A stretch of DNA of 64,000 bases from positions 310,001-374,000 of the forward strand of contig CAVRYH010000005.1 in the NCBI GenBank assembly GCA_963725395.1, given 5' to 3'. Shown one piece after another: positions 34,496 through 42,610 of the stretch. Below the pieces are notes generated by a model. It worked only from the letters and a program-made list of their open reading frames with translations, did not search any database and was not told the origin of the DNA. How positions within the stretch are numbered: position 1 is the stretch's first letter; every line of letters starts with the position of its first letter. The translations under genes and the position numbers were made by a program. The DNA comes from Bog-756 sp963725395. Its GTDB lineage: Bacteria; Actinomycetota; Acidimicrobiia; Acidimicrobiales; RAAP-2.

Positions 34496-35224
34496 ATGAC
34501 CGAAAGTGAACTCGAGGTCGAGGAGCCTGCGGCGGGGGAGCCGGCGATGAGCCGGCGTGAGCACGCTGTGGCTCGGTCGCTGTTCACGGCCAGGGCTCGC
34601 GCCGAGAGCCGCCTGCAGCGATTCCTCGATGCCGCGCTCGAGCTCATGACCGAAGGCGAATCGGGACGGGACTTCACCGTGCACGAGGTCGTCGAGCGCT
34701 CTGGCCAGTCGCTGCGCCTCTTCTACCAGTATTTCAGCGGTAAGCACGAGCTGCTGCTCGCCCTCTTCGAGGAAGCCGTCCGTTCGACGGCGGACTTCCT
34801 GCGCGAGAAAATCGACCAGGAGAGCGACCCGCTGGAGCGCATCCACCGGTTCGTGGTCGAATACTACGGAGTCTGCCGTCCGCAGCCCCCCGAGGCGCAA
34901 CTGGAGCCGCTGTACACGGCTTGGGTGATGGCGGACTTCGCCCAGCAGCTGCTCACCAGACACCCCGCCGAGGCGGCGCTGGCCTTCGACCCGCTCGTCT
35001 CGTTGTTCGGCGAGGTGCTCGGGGGTGCCGAAAAGGCCGGGTGCATCCGATCCGGGCTCCGCCACAGCCCGATTGCCGGCATGGTGCTGGAAGCGATCAT
35101 GTTCAATGCGTTCTCATCCACGATCGGCGGCACGTCGGTCCGCGCCGTCGACCCCGACCCGGCTGAGGAACTCTGGGAGTTCATTCTTCACGGCATCGGT
35201 TCGGACACCCCGTCCGGTCGTTGA
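34496..35224 (+). CDS. TetR-family transcriptional regulator; candidate reader of the AGAAY-N3-RTTCT box
   Basis: A 242-residue TetR protein with a charged N-terminal extension and then the HTH (FTVHEVVERSGQSLRLFYQYF) at about residues 58-78. The C-terminal ligand domain is large, as in lipid-responsive TetR regulators. ATG 34496 has no clear Shine-Dalgarno site, but a TAGACT -10-like hexamer ends about eight bases before it, so it may be leaderless. The perfect palindrome at 34392 lies upstream. It may repress or sense acyl-CoA for the ligase/dehydrogenase operon that precedes it. Confidence 0.85.
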   Translation: MTESELEVEEPAAGEPAMSRREHAVARSLFTARARAESRLQRFLDAALELMTEGESGRDFTVHEVVERSGQSLRLFYQYFSGKHELLLALFEEAVRSTADFLREKIDQESDPLERIHRFVVEYYGVCRPQPPEAQLEPLYTAWVMADFAQQLLTRHPAEAALAFDPLVSLFGEVLGGAEKAGCIRSGLRHSPIAGMVLEAIMFNAFSSTIGGTSVRAVDPDPAEELWEFILHGIGSDTPSGR

Positions 35225-35245
35225 TCCTCGCCAGCTGCACCCAGT

Positions 35246-35271
35246 CCGCCGGCCGAGTTCCCTATCGGCGG
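35246..35271 (+). terminator. Weak hairpin after the TetR gene
   Basis: CCGCCG pairs with CGGCGG across a 14-base loop, 20 bases after the TetR stop. There is no T-tract. Confidence 0.3.
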
Positions 35272-35381
35272 GGCCGCTGCCGCACCGACAGCCGGCGGTC
35301 GATCCGCCACCTTCTAGATTGTGTCGACGCGGCCGGCGAGCGATGCGCCTTATCCGTGGGGCACAAAGGGGAAAAGCTCCG

Positions 35382-36394
35382 ATGATCGATATCGAACGAC
35401 TGTCCGTCTGGATGGACGACACGGGGGCTCGGTGTGGGCGCGCCCATCGAGCACGCCTTCGTGTCGGGGGGTACCCAGAACGAGATCTACGAGATCCGCC
35501 GGGGCGATCTGCACGGTGCCCTGCGGATACCCCCGCCGTCGGCCCCCGAGACCCGCGACGCCGGGATCCTGCGCGAGTGGCGGATCATCGAGGCCCTCGA
35601 CGGGACCGACGTCCCCCACACGACGGCGATCGCCGCATGCGAGGACCGGTCGGTCCTCGGGCGCACCTTCTATCTCATGGGCTACGTGGACGGCTGGTCA
35701 CCGATGAACACGGACGGATGGCCAGCACCTTTCGACACCGACGTCGATGCCCGGAAGGGGCTCGCCTTCGAGCTCGGTCGACGGAATCTCGCAACTCTCG
35801 AAGGTCGACTGGAAAGCGAAGGGCCTCTCCGATCTCGGACATCCCGAAGGATTCCACGAGCGCCAGGTCGACCGGTGGACGGCGTTCCTCGAGCGCATCA
35901 AAGGACGTGAGCTGCCCGGGTTCGACGAGGCGTCGGCCTGGCTGCGCCAGCACCGGCCTATCGACTTCATCCCCGGTCTCATGCACGGCGACTACCAGTT
36001 CGCCAACGTCATGTACCGGCACGGTGCGCCGGCCCGGATGGCGGCCATCGTCGACTGGGAGATGGGCACAGTAGGTGACCCGAAGCTGGACCTGGCCTGG
36101 GTGGTCAACGGATGGCCGGAGGACCCCAGCGAGACATCCGGCATCAGCTACGTCGACATGACCGGAATGCCCTCGCGCTCGGCCATCCTCGACCGATACG
36201 CCGAGGTGTCCGGACGGCAGGTCGACGACATCGACTACTACTGCGTGTTGGCCAAATGGAAGCTGGCGATTGTTCTCGAGCAGGGCTACCAGCGGGCAGG
36301 CGACAACGCCGTGCTCCAGACGTACGGACCGGTGGTTCTCGACCTGATGCAGGGCGCCGCCGAACTCGCCGAGACGTCGGACTACCGATCCTGA
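35382..36394 (+). pseudogene. Aminoglycoside phosphotransferase-like kinase (ACAD10/FadE36-like), two 1-base frameshifts
   Basis: A kinase-fold APH-family protein spread over three frames. ATG 35382 gives an IERLSVWMDDTG stretch. After a GGGGG run at 35423-35427 the next frame reads GAPIEHAFVSGGTQNEIYEI, and after GG at 35776-35777 the third frame reads LSDLGHPEGFHERQVDRW. The third frame contains the catalytic loop HGDYQFANV (HxDxxxxN) and the metal-binding VDWEMGTVGDP. Removing one G at each site gives one 336-residue protein, the normal size. Relatives phosphorylate 4-hydroxyacyl-CoA-type substrates (ACAD10/11 kinase domain, LvaA) rather than antibiotics. It sits beside a dehydrogenase pair. 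Confidence 0.8.
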
Positions 36395-36502
36395 GGGGTG
36401 ACGGCTCCGGGATGGGGAGCGGCACCGACGAGGGACCGGACGGCCCGATCCACTGATCCCCGCCGAGGGGTGACCGACGCCGACGGCTGTGGCGTGGAGG
36501 TC

Positions 36503-37467
36503 TCAGAGGGGAAGCAGGGGTGGCAGCTGGCGGCTGTCGATCAGCCCGCCGCCGAGTGTCGTCGCCAGTGATGTCGCCGTGCCCAGGACGGCGTCGAGCA
36601 CCAGGGTCCGGCGGGCGTAGCGGTGGAACGGGTGCTCGACCGTGAAGCCGATGCCGGCCAGGACCTGCTGACAGTGTCGGGCCGCGGTCTTCGCCTGACG
36701 TCCGGCGACCGCCTTGGCCATGGACGCTGCCCCGGGCGCGCCGTCTAGCCACGCCGCATCGAGCATGGCCTCCGCCATGGAGATGGCCACCAACGTCTCG
36801 GCCAGGCGGTGCCGGACGGCCTGGAAGGAAGCGATCGGGCGGTCGAACTGCTTGCGTACCCGAGCGTGGTCGCAGGCCAGCTCGAGCATGGCCCGGGACG
36901 CACCCACGAGCTCATGGGCCAGAGCCAGGCGGCCGAGCGCCACAGCGGCGCTCCAGGCCGCGGCAGGGACCTCGGTGCCCGATCGGGGCTGCTCCAGGTC
37001 CCCTGTCACCTCGAGCAGGCCCAGCCCCGGATCGACCCCGTGGACCGTACGCAGCCCGAGTAACTCCGTCGCTACCCTCCCTGCCACCAGGGCGTCGCCG
37101 CTTCGCGCCACCACGAAGGTTGACGGCCAGTCGCCGAGACCGGCAGGAGCGATGCCCCGGATGAGGAGGCGGCCGCTGACGAGCGTGCCGGGCGGGGAGT
37201 GCCCGCCGACTGCGGGCAGCAGGGCCACCGCCCCCTGCGGGGACGAGCTGCCCAACGCGTGCGTGACGACCCGGGCGAGGGCAGAGGAGGTGGTGCCGGC
37301 CTCTCCTTGTCGTTCGAACAGCACGGAGATGGCGGCCCGGGGGTCCTCGGCCAGCGCGTCCCCCACTCCAGTTCGCCGAGCACGACGTCGAGGTCGGTGC
37401 CGGTGGCCCGGCCGGCGGCTTCGCCGATGCTCCGCTCGAACAGGATGAGATCCTCGGGGTCCATCAT
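36503..37467 (-). pseudogene. Acyl-CoA dehydrogenase, short FadE-type subunit, with a 1-base frameshift near the 5' end
   Basis: ATG 37467 overlaps the upstream dehydrogenase stop and encodes a short LILFERSIGEAAGRA helix to ELEWG, then the frame fails in a run of five C (plus strand 37360-37364). With one more C the frame continues into DALAEDPRAAISVLFERQ, a degenerate middle domain, RKQFDRPIASFQAVRHRLAE and the C-terminal FTVEHPFHRYARR, giving 321 residues. It has the short beta-subunit architecture seen at 31441. It is probably intact in the genome and broken by a homopolymer error. Confidence 0.8.
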
Positions 37468-38618
37468 CTGTCGTTCCCTAGGTCGAGGAGGCGACGGGCG
37501 ATGATATTCCGCTGGATCTCGGCGCTGCCGCCGTAGATCGTGGCGGCCCTTGAGTAGAGGAACTCGGAACGCCAGCGTCCGCTGTGCGGATCGTCTCCGG
37601 TCGTGACCTCGGGGGCCAGCACGTCGGCGGCGAGGTCAAACACCGCCTGCTCCGCCGTGGCGAGGAGCACCTTGTCGATGGAGGTCTCGGGCCCGAGGCG
37701 TTCGCCGTCGGCCATGCGGTGCTGGGTGGCTCGTGAGCGGGCCCGGAAGGCGTAGAGGAGCTGGGTCACCTCGCCCAACCTGGCCGCATCGAGCGCACCT
37801 TCAGGGGCTTCCTCGATGACCTCCTGGAGTCGCCGGTGCAGAAATGCGGCCCTGTGCCAGAGGGAGGTGCTGCGCTCATAGGGGAGGAGGTCCATAGCCA
37901 CGGCCCAGCCGTCCCCCTCCTCGCCGAGTGTGCGGGCGAAGGGGACCTCGACATCGTCGAGGAACAGTTCGCAGAATTCGGCGCCGCCGTGCATGGTCCC
38001 GATCGGGCGGACCGTGATCCCCGGGGAGTCCATGTCCACGAACAGAGCGGTGATCCCCCGGTGGGCCGACTCGGCGGCGCCCGTCCGGGTCAAAAGGACG
38101 CACCGGTCGGCGTACTGGGCCAGGCTCGTCCAGATCTTCTGACCGGTGACCCGCCACCCTTCGCCTGAACGCACGGCCCGGCAGGCCAGCGCAGCCAGGT
38201 TGCTTCCGGTGTCCGGCTCGGAGAATCCCTGGCACCACGTCTCGTCCCCTCGGAGTAGGGCCGGGACCATGGTGGCGGCCAGCTCGGGAGCGGCATAGTC
38301 GATCATGGTCGGCGCCAGCACTTCGGTCATCGAGTAGAGCCCCGCCTCGACCAGGTCCCGGGCGGCAAGCGCCTCCCCGAGGTAGGCCCTCGTGAGCGTC
38401 GACCCGCCGAGTCCGCCCACCCGCTCGGGCCACCCGGCTCGCATCCACCCCGCATCGAAGGCCATCCTTTTGACCTTGGCGAGCTGGGCCATCTGCTGGG
38501 TCAACGTGCCGGCCCCCTCGTAGCCGACGGCCAGTTCGCCCGCGTGCTCGTCGAGCCAGGCGTCCAGCGACACCCTGAACTTGGCCAGTTCGTGAGCTGC
38601 TCCGTCGACGCCGGTCAC
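37464..38618 (-). CDS. Acyl-CoA dehydrogenase, FadE-type (alpha-like partner)
   Basis: A 384-residue protein with RAGWPERVGGLGG, QGFSEPDTGSNLAA, the WRVTGQKIWTSLAQYADR beta-domain and a C-terminal IYGGSAEIQRNIIARRLL. The GTG at 38618 overlaps the SnoaL gene's stop (GTGA); upstream codons in frame are spurious. It pairs with the 36503-37467 gene and lies next to the APH-like kinase, a combination reminiscent of 4-hydroxy-acid catabolism. Confidence 0.9.
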   Translation of the reverse strand: MTGVDGAAHELAKFRVSLDAWLDEHAGELAVGYEGAGTLTQQMAQLAKVKRMAFDAGWMRAGWPERVGGLGGSTLTRAYLGEALAARDLVEAGLYSMTEVLAPTMIDYAAPELAATMVPALLRGDETWCQGFSEPDTGSNLAALACRAVRSGEGWRVTGQKIWTSLAQYADRCVLLTRTGAAESAHRGITALFVDMDSPGITVRPIGTMHGGAEFCELFLDDVEVPFARTLGEEGDGWAVAMDLLPYERSTSLWHRAAFLHRRLQEVIEEAPEGALDAARLGEVTQLLYAFRARSRATQHRMADGERLGPETSIDKVLLATAEQAVFDLAADVLAPEVTTGDDPHSGRWRSEFLYSRAATIYGGSAEIQRNIIARRLLDLGNDR

Positions 38619-39046
38619 AAGGTGGTGGGCCGAGGACGAGTGGGGTCGTGGGCCCGGCCGGCGTCGTGGGCCCCACTCTTGCGGAGAAACGTCATTGCCC
38701 GGGTCCTCAGGCGCCACCCGTCAGCTGTGCGGCGGTAGGTGTCCGTGTAGTACCCGATGCGCATGTCGTGGGTGGTCTGGTCGACGAAACAGAGCGGTTG
38801 TCGGCCCGTACCGGCATCGCCGTCCAGGGTCAGCGCGGGGGGTCCCACGAGAAAGAGTCCCTTGGGTGCCGAAGCCACCAGGGCCGGGAAGTCGGCGAGC
38901 CGGTAGACGTCGCCGAACGCGCTGTAGGTCCCGTCAGGGGTAAAGACGTCGACCACTGCGTCGATGTCGTCCCTGGTCATCCCGACGGCGTACCGGGCCA
39001 GTAGCTGCTCGACCTCGATGACGTCGGCGACGGGTGGGCTACCCAT
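38615..39046 (-). CDS. SnoaL-like / NTF2-fold protein
   Basis: A 143-residue cone-fold protein with the SnoaL-like pattern: an N-terminal helix (IEVEQLLARYAVGMTRDDIDAV), VFTPDGTYSAFG, and a late HDMRIGYYTDTYRR, WRLRTRAM. These proteins are cyclases, dehydratases or hydratases, or uncharacterised, and often accompany steroid or polyketide genes. ATG 39046 has AGGAGG eight bases upstream, so the longer open frame is rejected. It overlaps the following dehydrogenase. Confidence 0.8.
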   Translation of the reverse strand: MGSPPVADVIEVEQLLARYAVGMTRDDIDAVVDVFTPDGTYSAFGDVYRLADFPALVASAPKGLFLVGPPALTLDGDAGTGRQPLCFVDQTTHDMRIGYYTDTYRRTADGWRLRTRAMTFLRKSGAHDAGRAHDPTRPRPTTL

Positions 39047-39094
39047 GACGGATCCTCCTGGTCGTAACGGTGGTGATCGCCACGCCGGTCGACG

Positions 39095-39107
39095 ATAACG
39101 AAGTTCT
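39095..39107 (+). promoter_or_regulatory. Recurrent inverted repeat (ATAAC-GAA-GTTCT) in the divergent SnoaL/ligase gap
   Basis: Nine of ten half-site bases match. It is 49 bases upstream of the SnoaL start and 83 upstream of the ligase start. Confidence 0.5.
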
Positions 39108-39189
39108 CCTGGGCGGGCAATGACAGTGGCGCACCCCCGAGTGGGCGCGGCGAGAGTGGCCGTGGTGCGGGTCGGACGAGGAGGGTGAT

Positions 39190-40842
39190 GTGGGGGAGTG
39201 GGGCGAAGTCGGCACACGCTGGCAGCTGCGGACGGTGGAAGCGGACCGGGCGCGCCGGTATCGGGACGAGGGCTGGTGGACCGATCAGACCCTCGGACAG
39301 ATGGTCGATGCCGGCCTCGGCCGCATGGGCGACGTCCCTTTCCAAGTCCGCTCCGCGTCGCGCCCATGGCGGGGCACGTTCGCCGACGTGGACCGGTCGG
39401 CGCGGGCGCTGGCCGGCGCACTGGCCGCCGACGGTGTCGGGGCCGGGGACGTCGTCATGTTCCAGCTGCCGAACTGGATGGAGGCCGGCGTCACGTTCTG
39501 GGCCGCCGCCTACCTGGGCGCGGTCGTCGTCCCCGTCGTGCACTTCTACGGGCCCAAGGAGGTCGACTACATCCTGCGGACGGTGTCCCCCGCGGTGGTG
39601 GTCACCGCCGACCGCTTCGGTCACATCGACTACCTAGCGAACTACGAGAGGCTCCTCGCCGACCGGAGCGATGTCCGCTGGTTGGTGGTCGGCGGACCGC
39701 CGACCGGCGCGTTTCCTCCGGGGGCGGTGCCCTTCGAGTCGCTCCTCGGTGCCGACCCCCTTTCCGGGCCCCGGCCCGTCGACCCGGATGCGCCGGCAAT
39801 CATCGGCTTCACCTCGGGGACCACACGCGACCCGAAGGGTGTTATCCACTCGCACCGCACGATGGGGTGCGAGACCCGCCAACTCGATTACATGTTCCCC
39901 AAGGGGGGACCGCCCCAGATCACCGGTGCCCCGGTCGGTCACTTCATCGGGATGCTCAATGCGTTCTTGATGCCGCTGCTGCGTCAGCGATCGGTCAACC
40001 TAATCGATGTGTGGGACCCGGGTGCCGTTCTACGAATGATGCGGGAGGAGGGCCTGGGCGTGGGTGGGGGGGCCACCTACTTCCTGACCAGCCTGCTCGA
40101 CCACCCGGACTTCAGCCCCGAGCACCTCAAGCTCATGCCGTTCGCCGGGTTGGGTGGCTCGCCGGTACCGGCGGCTGTCACCCGGCGGGCCACCGACCTC
40201 GGGATCACGACGTTCCGCTCCTACGGCAGCACGGAACACCCATCCATCACCGGCGCGCTGCTCGATGAACCGGAGGAAAAGCGCCTCACGACCGACGGCA
40301 GGCCGTTACCTGGCGTGGAGGTCCGTCTCGACACAGACGGTCAGATCCTCAGCCGCGGTCCCGACTGCTTCGTCGGCTACATCGACCCCGAGCTGACCGC
40401 AACGGTGTTCGACGAGGAAGGCTGGTACCAAACGGGTGACGTGGGTGTGCTCGACGCCGACGGCTATCTCACCATCACCGACCGCATCTCCGACGTCATC
40501 ATCCGGGGCGGAGAGAACATCAGTGCGGCGGAGATCGAGGAACTGCTGATGGGTCTGGACCAGGTCGCCGAGGTCTGCGTTGTGGCCGAGCCCGACGAGC
40601 GCCTGGGCGAGCACGCCGCCGCCGTGGTGCGCGTGCGGGAGGGTATGACCCCGCCGACCATGGCGGAGCTGCAGACGCAGCTGGCCGGTGCCGGACTGAC
40701 CCAGCAGAAGTGGCCAGAGAGCCTCCACCTCGTGGACGAGCTGCCACGGACACCGTCGGGGAAGGTGCAGAAATTCCTGCTCCGTCAGCAACTTCGCGAC
40801 GGGCGGTTGGGGGGCGGCGAACCCGGCGATCCGGTGCGATAA
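39190..40842 (+). CDS. Acyl-CoA synthetase / AMP-dependent ligase (cyclohexanecarboxylate- or long-chain-type)
   Basis: A 550-residue ANL ligase with the P-loop variant TSGTTRDPKGVI, YGSTEHPS in place of YGxTE, WYQTGDVG, DRISDVIIRGGENISAAE and SGKVQK. The N-terminal 60-residue region (a WTDQTLGQMVDAGL stretch) and the overall size resemble 2,3-dihydroxybenzoate-AMP-ligase or cyclohexanecarboxylate-CoA ligase-like proteins. The GTG start at 39190 has GGAGGG just upstream. It is followed after 66 bp by the Rieske oxygenase, and the recurrent repeat overlaps its stop. Confidence 0.88.
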   Translation: MGEWGEVGTRWQLRTVEADRARRYRDEGWWTDQTLGQMVDAGLGRMGDVPFQVRSASRPWRGTFADVDRSARALAGALAADGVGAGDVVMFQLPNWMEAGVTFWAAAYLGAVVVPVVHFYGPKEVDYILRTVSPAVVVTADRFGHIDYLANYERLLADRSDVRWLVVGGPPTGAFPPGAVPFESLLGADPLSGPRPVDPDAPAIIGFTSGTTRDPKGVIHSHRTMGCETRQLDYMFPKGGPPQITGAPVGHFIGMLNAFLMPLLRQRSVNLIDVWDPGAVLRMMREEGLGVGGGATYFLTSLLDHPDFSPEHLKLMPFAGLGGSPVPAAVTRRATDLGITTFRSYGSTEHPSITGALLDEPEEKRLTTDGRPLPGVEVRLDTDGQILSRGPDCFVGYIDPELTATVFDEEGWYQTGDVGVLDADGYLTITDRISDVIIRGGENISAAEIEELLMGLDQVAEVCVVAEPDERLGEHAAAVVRVREGMTPPTMAELQTQLAGAGLTQQKWPESLHLVDELPRTPSGKVQKFLLRQQLRDGRLGGGEPGDPVR

Positions 40843-40851
40843 CGATCTTCT
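40839..40851 (+). promoter_or_regulatory. Recurrent inverted repeat (ATAAC-GAT-CTTCT) upstream of the Rieske gene
   Basis: Eight of ten positions match the consensus, with C following. It begins at the ligase stop codon and ends 57 bases before the Rieske ATG, so the oxygenase probably has its own promoter. A TGATAT -10-like element follows at about 40867. Confidence 0.4.
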
Positions 40852-40908
40852 CGCCTTGGGAGATCGATGATATCGTGAACCGATCGGACCACGAGGAGGA
40901 TCTGCCGC

Positions 40909-42201
40909 ATGGCGCACTTCCCGAAGCCAGTTGAGGGAAGCTGGACGGAGCACTATCCCGAGCTGGGTACGAGTCCGGTCAACTATGAGGACTCTATCTC
41001 GCCCGAGTTCTACGAACTCGAGCGTCGGGCGATCTTCTCCAGGACCTGGCTCAACGTCGGTCGGGTCGAGCAGGTTCCTCGTGCCGGTCGCTATTTCACC
41101 AAGGAGCTCCAGTGCGCAGGCACCTCGGTGATAGTCGTCCGTGATCGGCAAGGGGATGTGCGCGGGTTCCACAACATCTGCCGGCACCGCGGCAACAAAC
41201 TCGTGTGGAACGACTACCCCAGTGAGGAGACCGCTGGAAGCTGCCGGCAGTTCACCTGCAAGTACCACGGCTGGCGGTACGACCTCGACGGCTCGCTCAC
41301 CTTCGTTCAGCAAGAGTCGGAGTTCTTCGACCTCGACAAGGACGATTTCGGGCTGGTGCCGGTGCAGACCGAGGTGTGGGAGGGATTCATCTTCGTGAAT
41401 CTCGATCCGGACAACACCACATCGGTTAAGGAGTACCTGGGCGATCTCGGCGCCGGTCTCGAGGGCTATCCGTTCGGAGAGATGACCCAGGTGTACAAGT
41501 ACCGGGCGAGGGTTGGAAGCAACTGGAAGCTCTTCATCGACGCGTTCGCGGAGTTCTACCACGCGCCGGTGCTGCACGCGAAGCAGGCGACCGACGAAGA
41601 GTCGCGCAAGCTTCAGTCCTATGGGTTCGAAGCGCTCTCCTATGTGATCGACGGACCACATGGCATGGTGTCTTCGTGGGGGGGAATGTCACCACCGAAG
41701 GATCCTTCCATGGTGAAGCCACTCGAAAACGTGCTGCGTAGTGGTCTCTTCGGGCCCTGGGACCGGCCCGACATCGACGGACTCGATCCGCTGCCGGAAT
41801 CGGTCAACCCGGCACGCTCCCCGAACTGGGGGGTGGACTCCTTCGTCTTCTTCCCGAACTTCATGCTGTTGGTGTGGGCCCCGGGTTGGTACCTCACCTA
41901 CCACTACTGGCCAACCTCGTACAACACCCACATCTTCGAGGGGACGCTGTACTTCGTGCCCCCGAAGAGCGCCACCGAGCGTCTCCGCCAGGAGTTGGCC
42001 GCGGTCACGTTCAAGGAGTACGCACTGCAGGACGGCAACACCCTCGAGGCCACCCAGACCATGATCGAGTCGCGGGCAGTCACCGAGTTCCCGCTCAATG
42101 ACCAGGAGGTCCTCCTCCGCCACCTCCACCGGACCGCCCGAGGCTACGTCGCCGATTTCGAGAAGTCCGCAGATGCGGTTGATGCCCCGATGGCACCGTG
42201 A
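40909..42201 (+). CDS. Rieske non-haem iron oxygenase, aromatic ring-hydroxylating alpha subunit
   Basis: A 430-residue protein. The Rieske [2Fe-2S] ligands are Cys91, His93, Cys117 and His120 (CRH... CKYHGW). The catalytic domain has the mononuclear-iron histidines in FYHAPVLH (about His218 and His223) preceded by the bridging Asp region (IDAF). Such enzymes insert O2 into aromatic or alicyclic substrates using electrons from a reductase; the KshB-like reductase at 45.1 kb is the obvious partner in the window. There is no separate beta subunit. The start has GAGGAGG upstream. Confidence 0.92.
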   Translation: MAHFPKPVEGSWTEHYPELGTSPVNYEDSISPEFYELERRAIFSRTWLNVGRVEQVPRAGRYFTKELQCAGTSVIVVRDRQGDVRGFHNICRHRGNKLVWNDYPSEETAGSCRQFTCKYHGWRYDLDGSLTFVQQESEFFDLDKDDFGLVPVQTEVWEGFIFVNLDPDNTTSVKEYLGDLGAGLEGYPFGEMTQVYKYRARVGSNWKLFIDAFAEFYHAPVLHAKQATDEESRKLQSYGFEALSYVIDGPHGMVSSWGGMSPPKDPSMVKPLENVLRSGLFGPWDRPDIDGLDPLPESVNPARSPNWGVDSFVFFPNFMLLVWAPGWYLTYHYWPTSYNTHIFEGTLYFVPPKSATERLRQELAAVTFKEYALQDGNTLEATQTMIESRAVTEFPLNDQEVLLRHLHRTARGYVADFEKSADAVDAPMAP

Positions 42202-42214
42202 GCGAGGATCGTCG

Positions 42215-42544
42215 ATGACCAGCGCCCTTCCCCCCGAATTCGCCGATCTCGAGCCGTTCGCCGACTGGTGCCTGCCGACCGAGGCGGAGCGCTACGCCAA
42301 ACGCCTGGCCAGCTCCATGGACGAGATGCAGGCGTTCTACGACGCCGCCTTCCCGCGGTTCGAGCAGATCCTGGCCCACCTCGACGGCTTCGAGCTCGAT
42401 GCACTTCCTAGCGACGCCGAGCGACTGTTGCAGCTGTCCTACTCACTGGTCAATGTGTCGTTCCCCGTCGAGGTCTGGCGACAGCCCCGCGTGCCGGACA
42501 GCGGCGCGGCGAGCATGGACGCCGTCGTCGAGCCGGACGTCTGA
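42215..42544 (+). CDS. Conserved small protein following the Rieske oxygenase
   Basis: A 109-residue soluble protein, acidic and helical, with DLEPFADWCLPTEAERYAKR near the start and VSFPVEVWRQPRVPD near the end. It has no cysteine pair, membrane segment or known catalytic motif. I recall similar small proteins next to Rieske oxygenases in actinobacteria, which suggests a partner or assembly role; that is association, not function. ATG 42215 lies 13 bases after the oxygenase stop. Confidence 0.7.
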   Translation: MTSALPPEFADLEPFADWCLPTEAERYAKRLASSMDEMQAFYDAAFPRFEQILAHLDGFELDALPSDAERLLQLSYSLVNVSFPVEVWRQPRVPDSGAASMDAVVEPDV

Positions 42545-42610
42545 GCCAGACCGGTTGCGCCGCTCCCCTCGGCAGACCGGAACACAACCGCGAAGATTGG
42601 AGGCTGACCC

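Noticed and set aside
35382..36394. Aminoglycoside-resistance gene
   Set aside because: APH-family kinase fold, but context and resemblance are to ACAD10/FadE36-type metabolic kinases.
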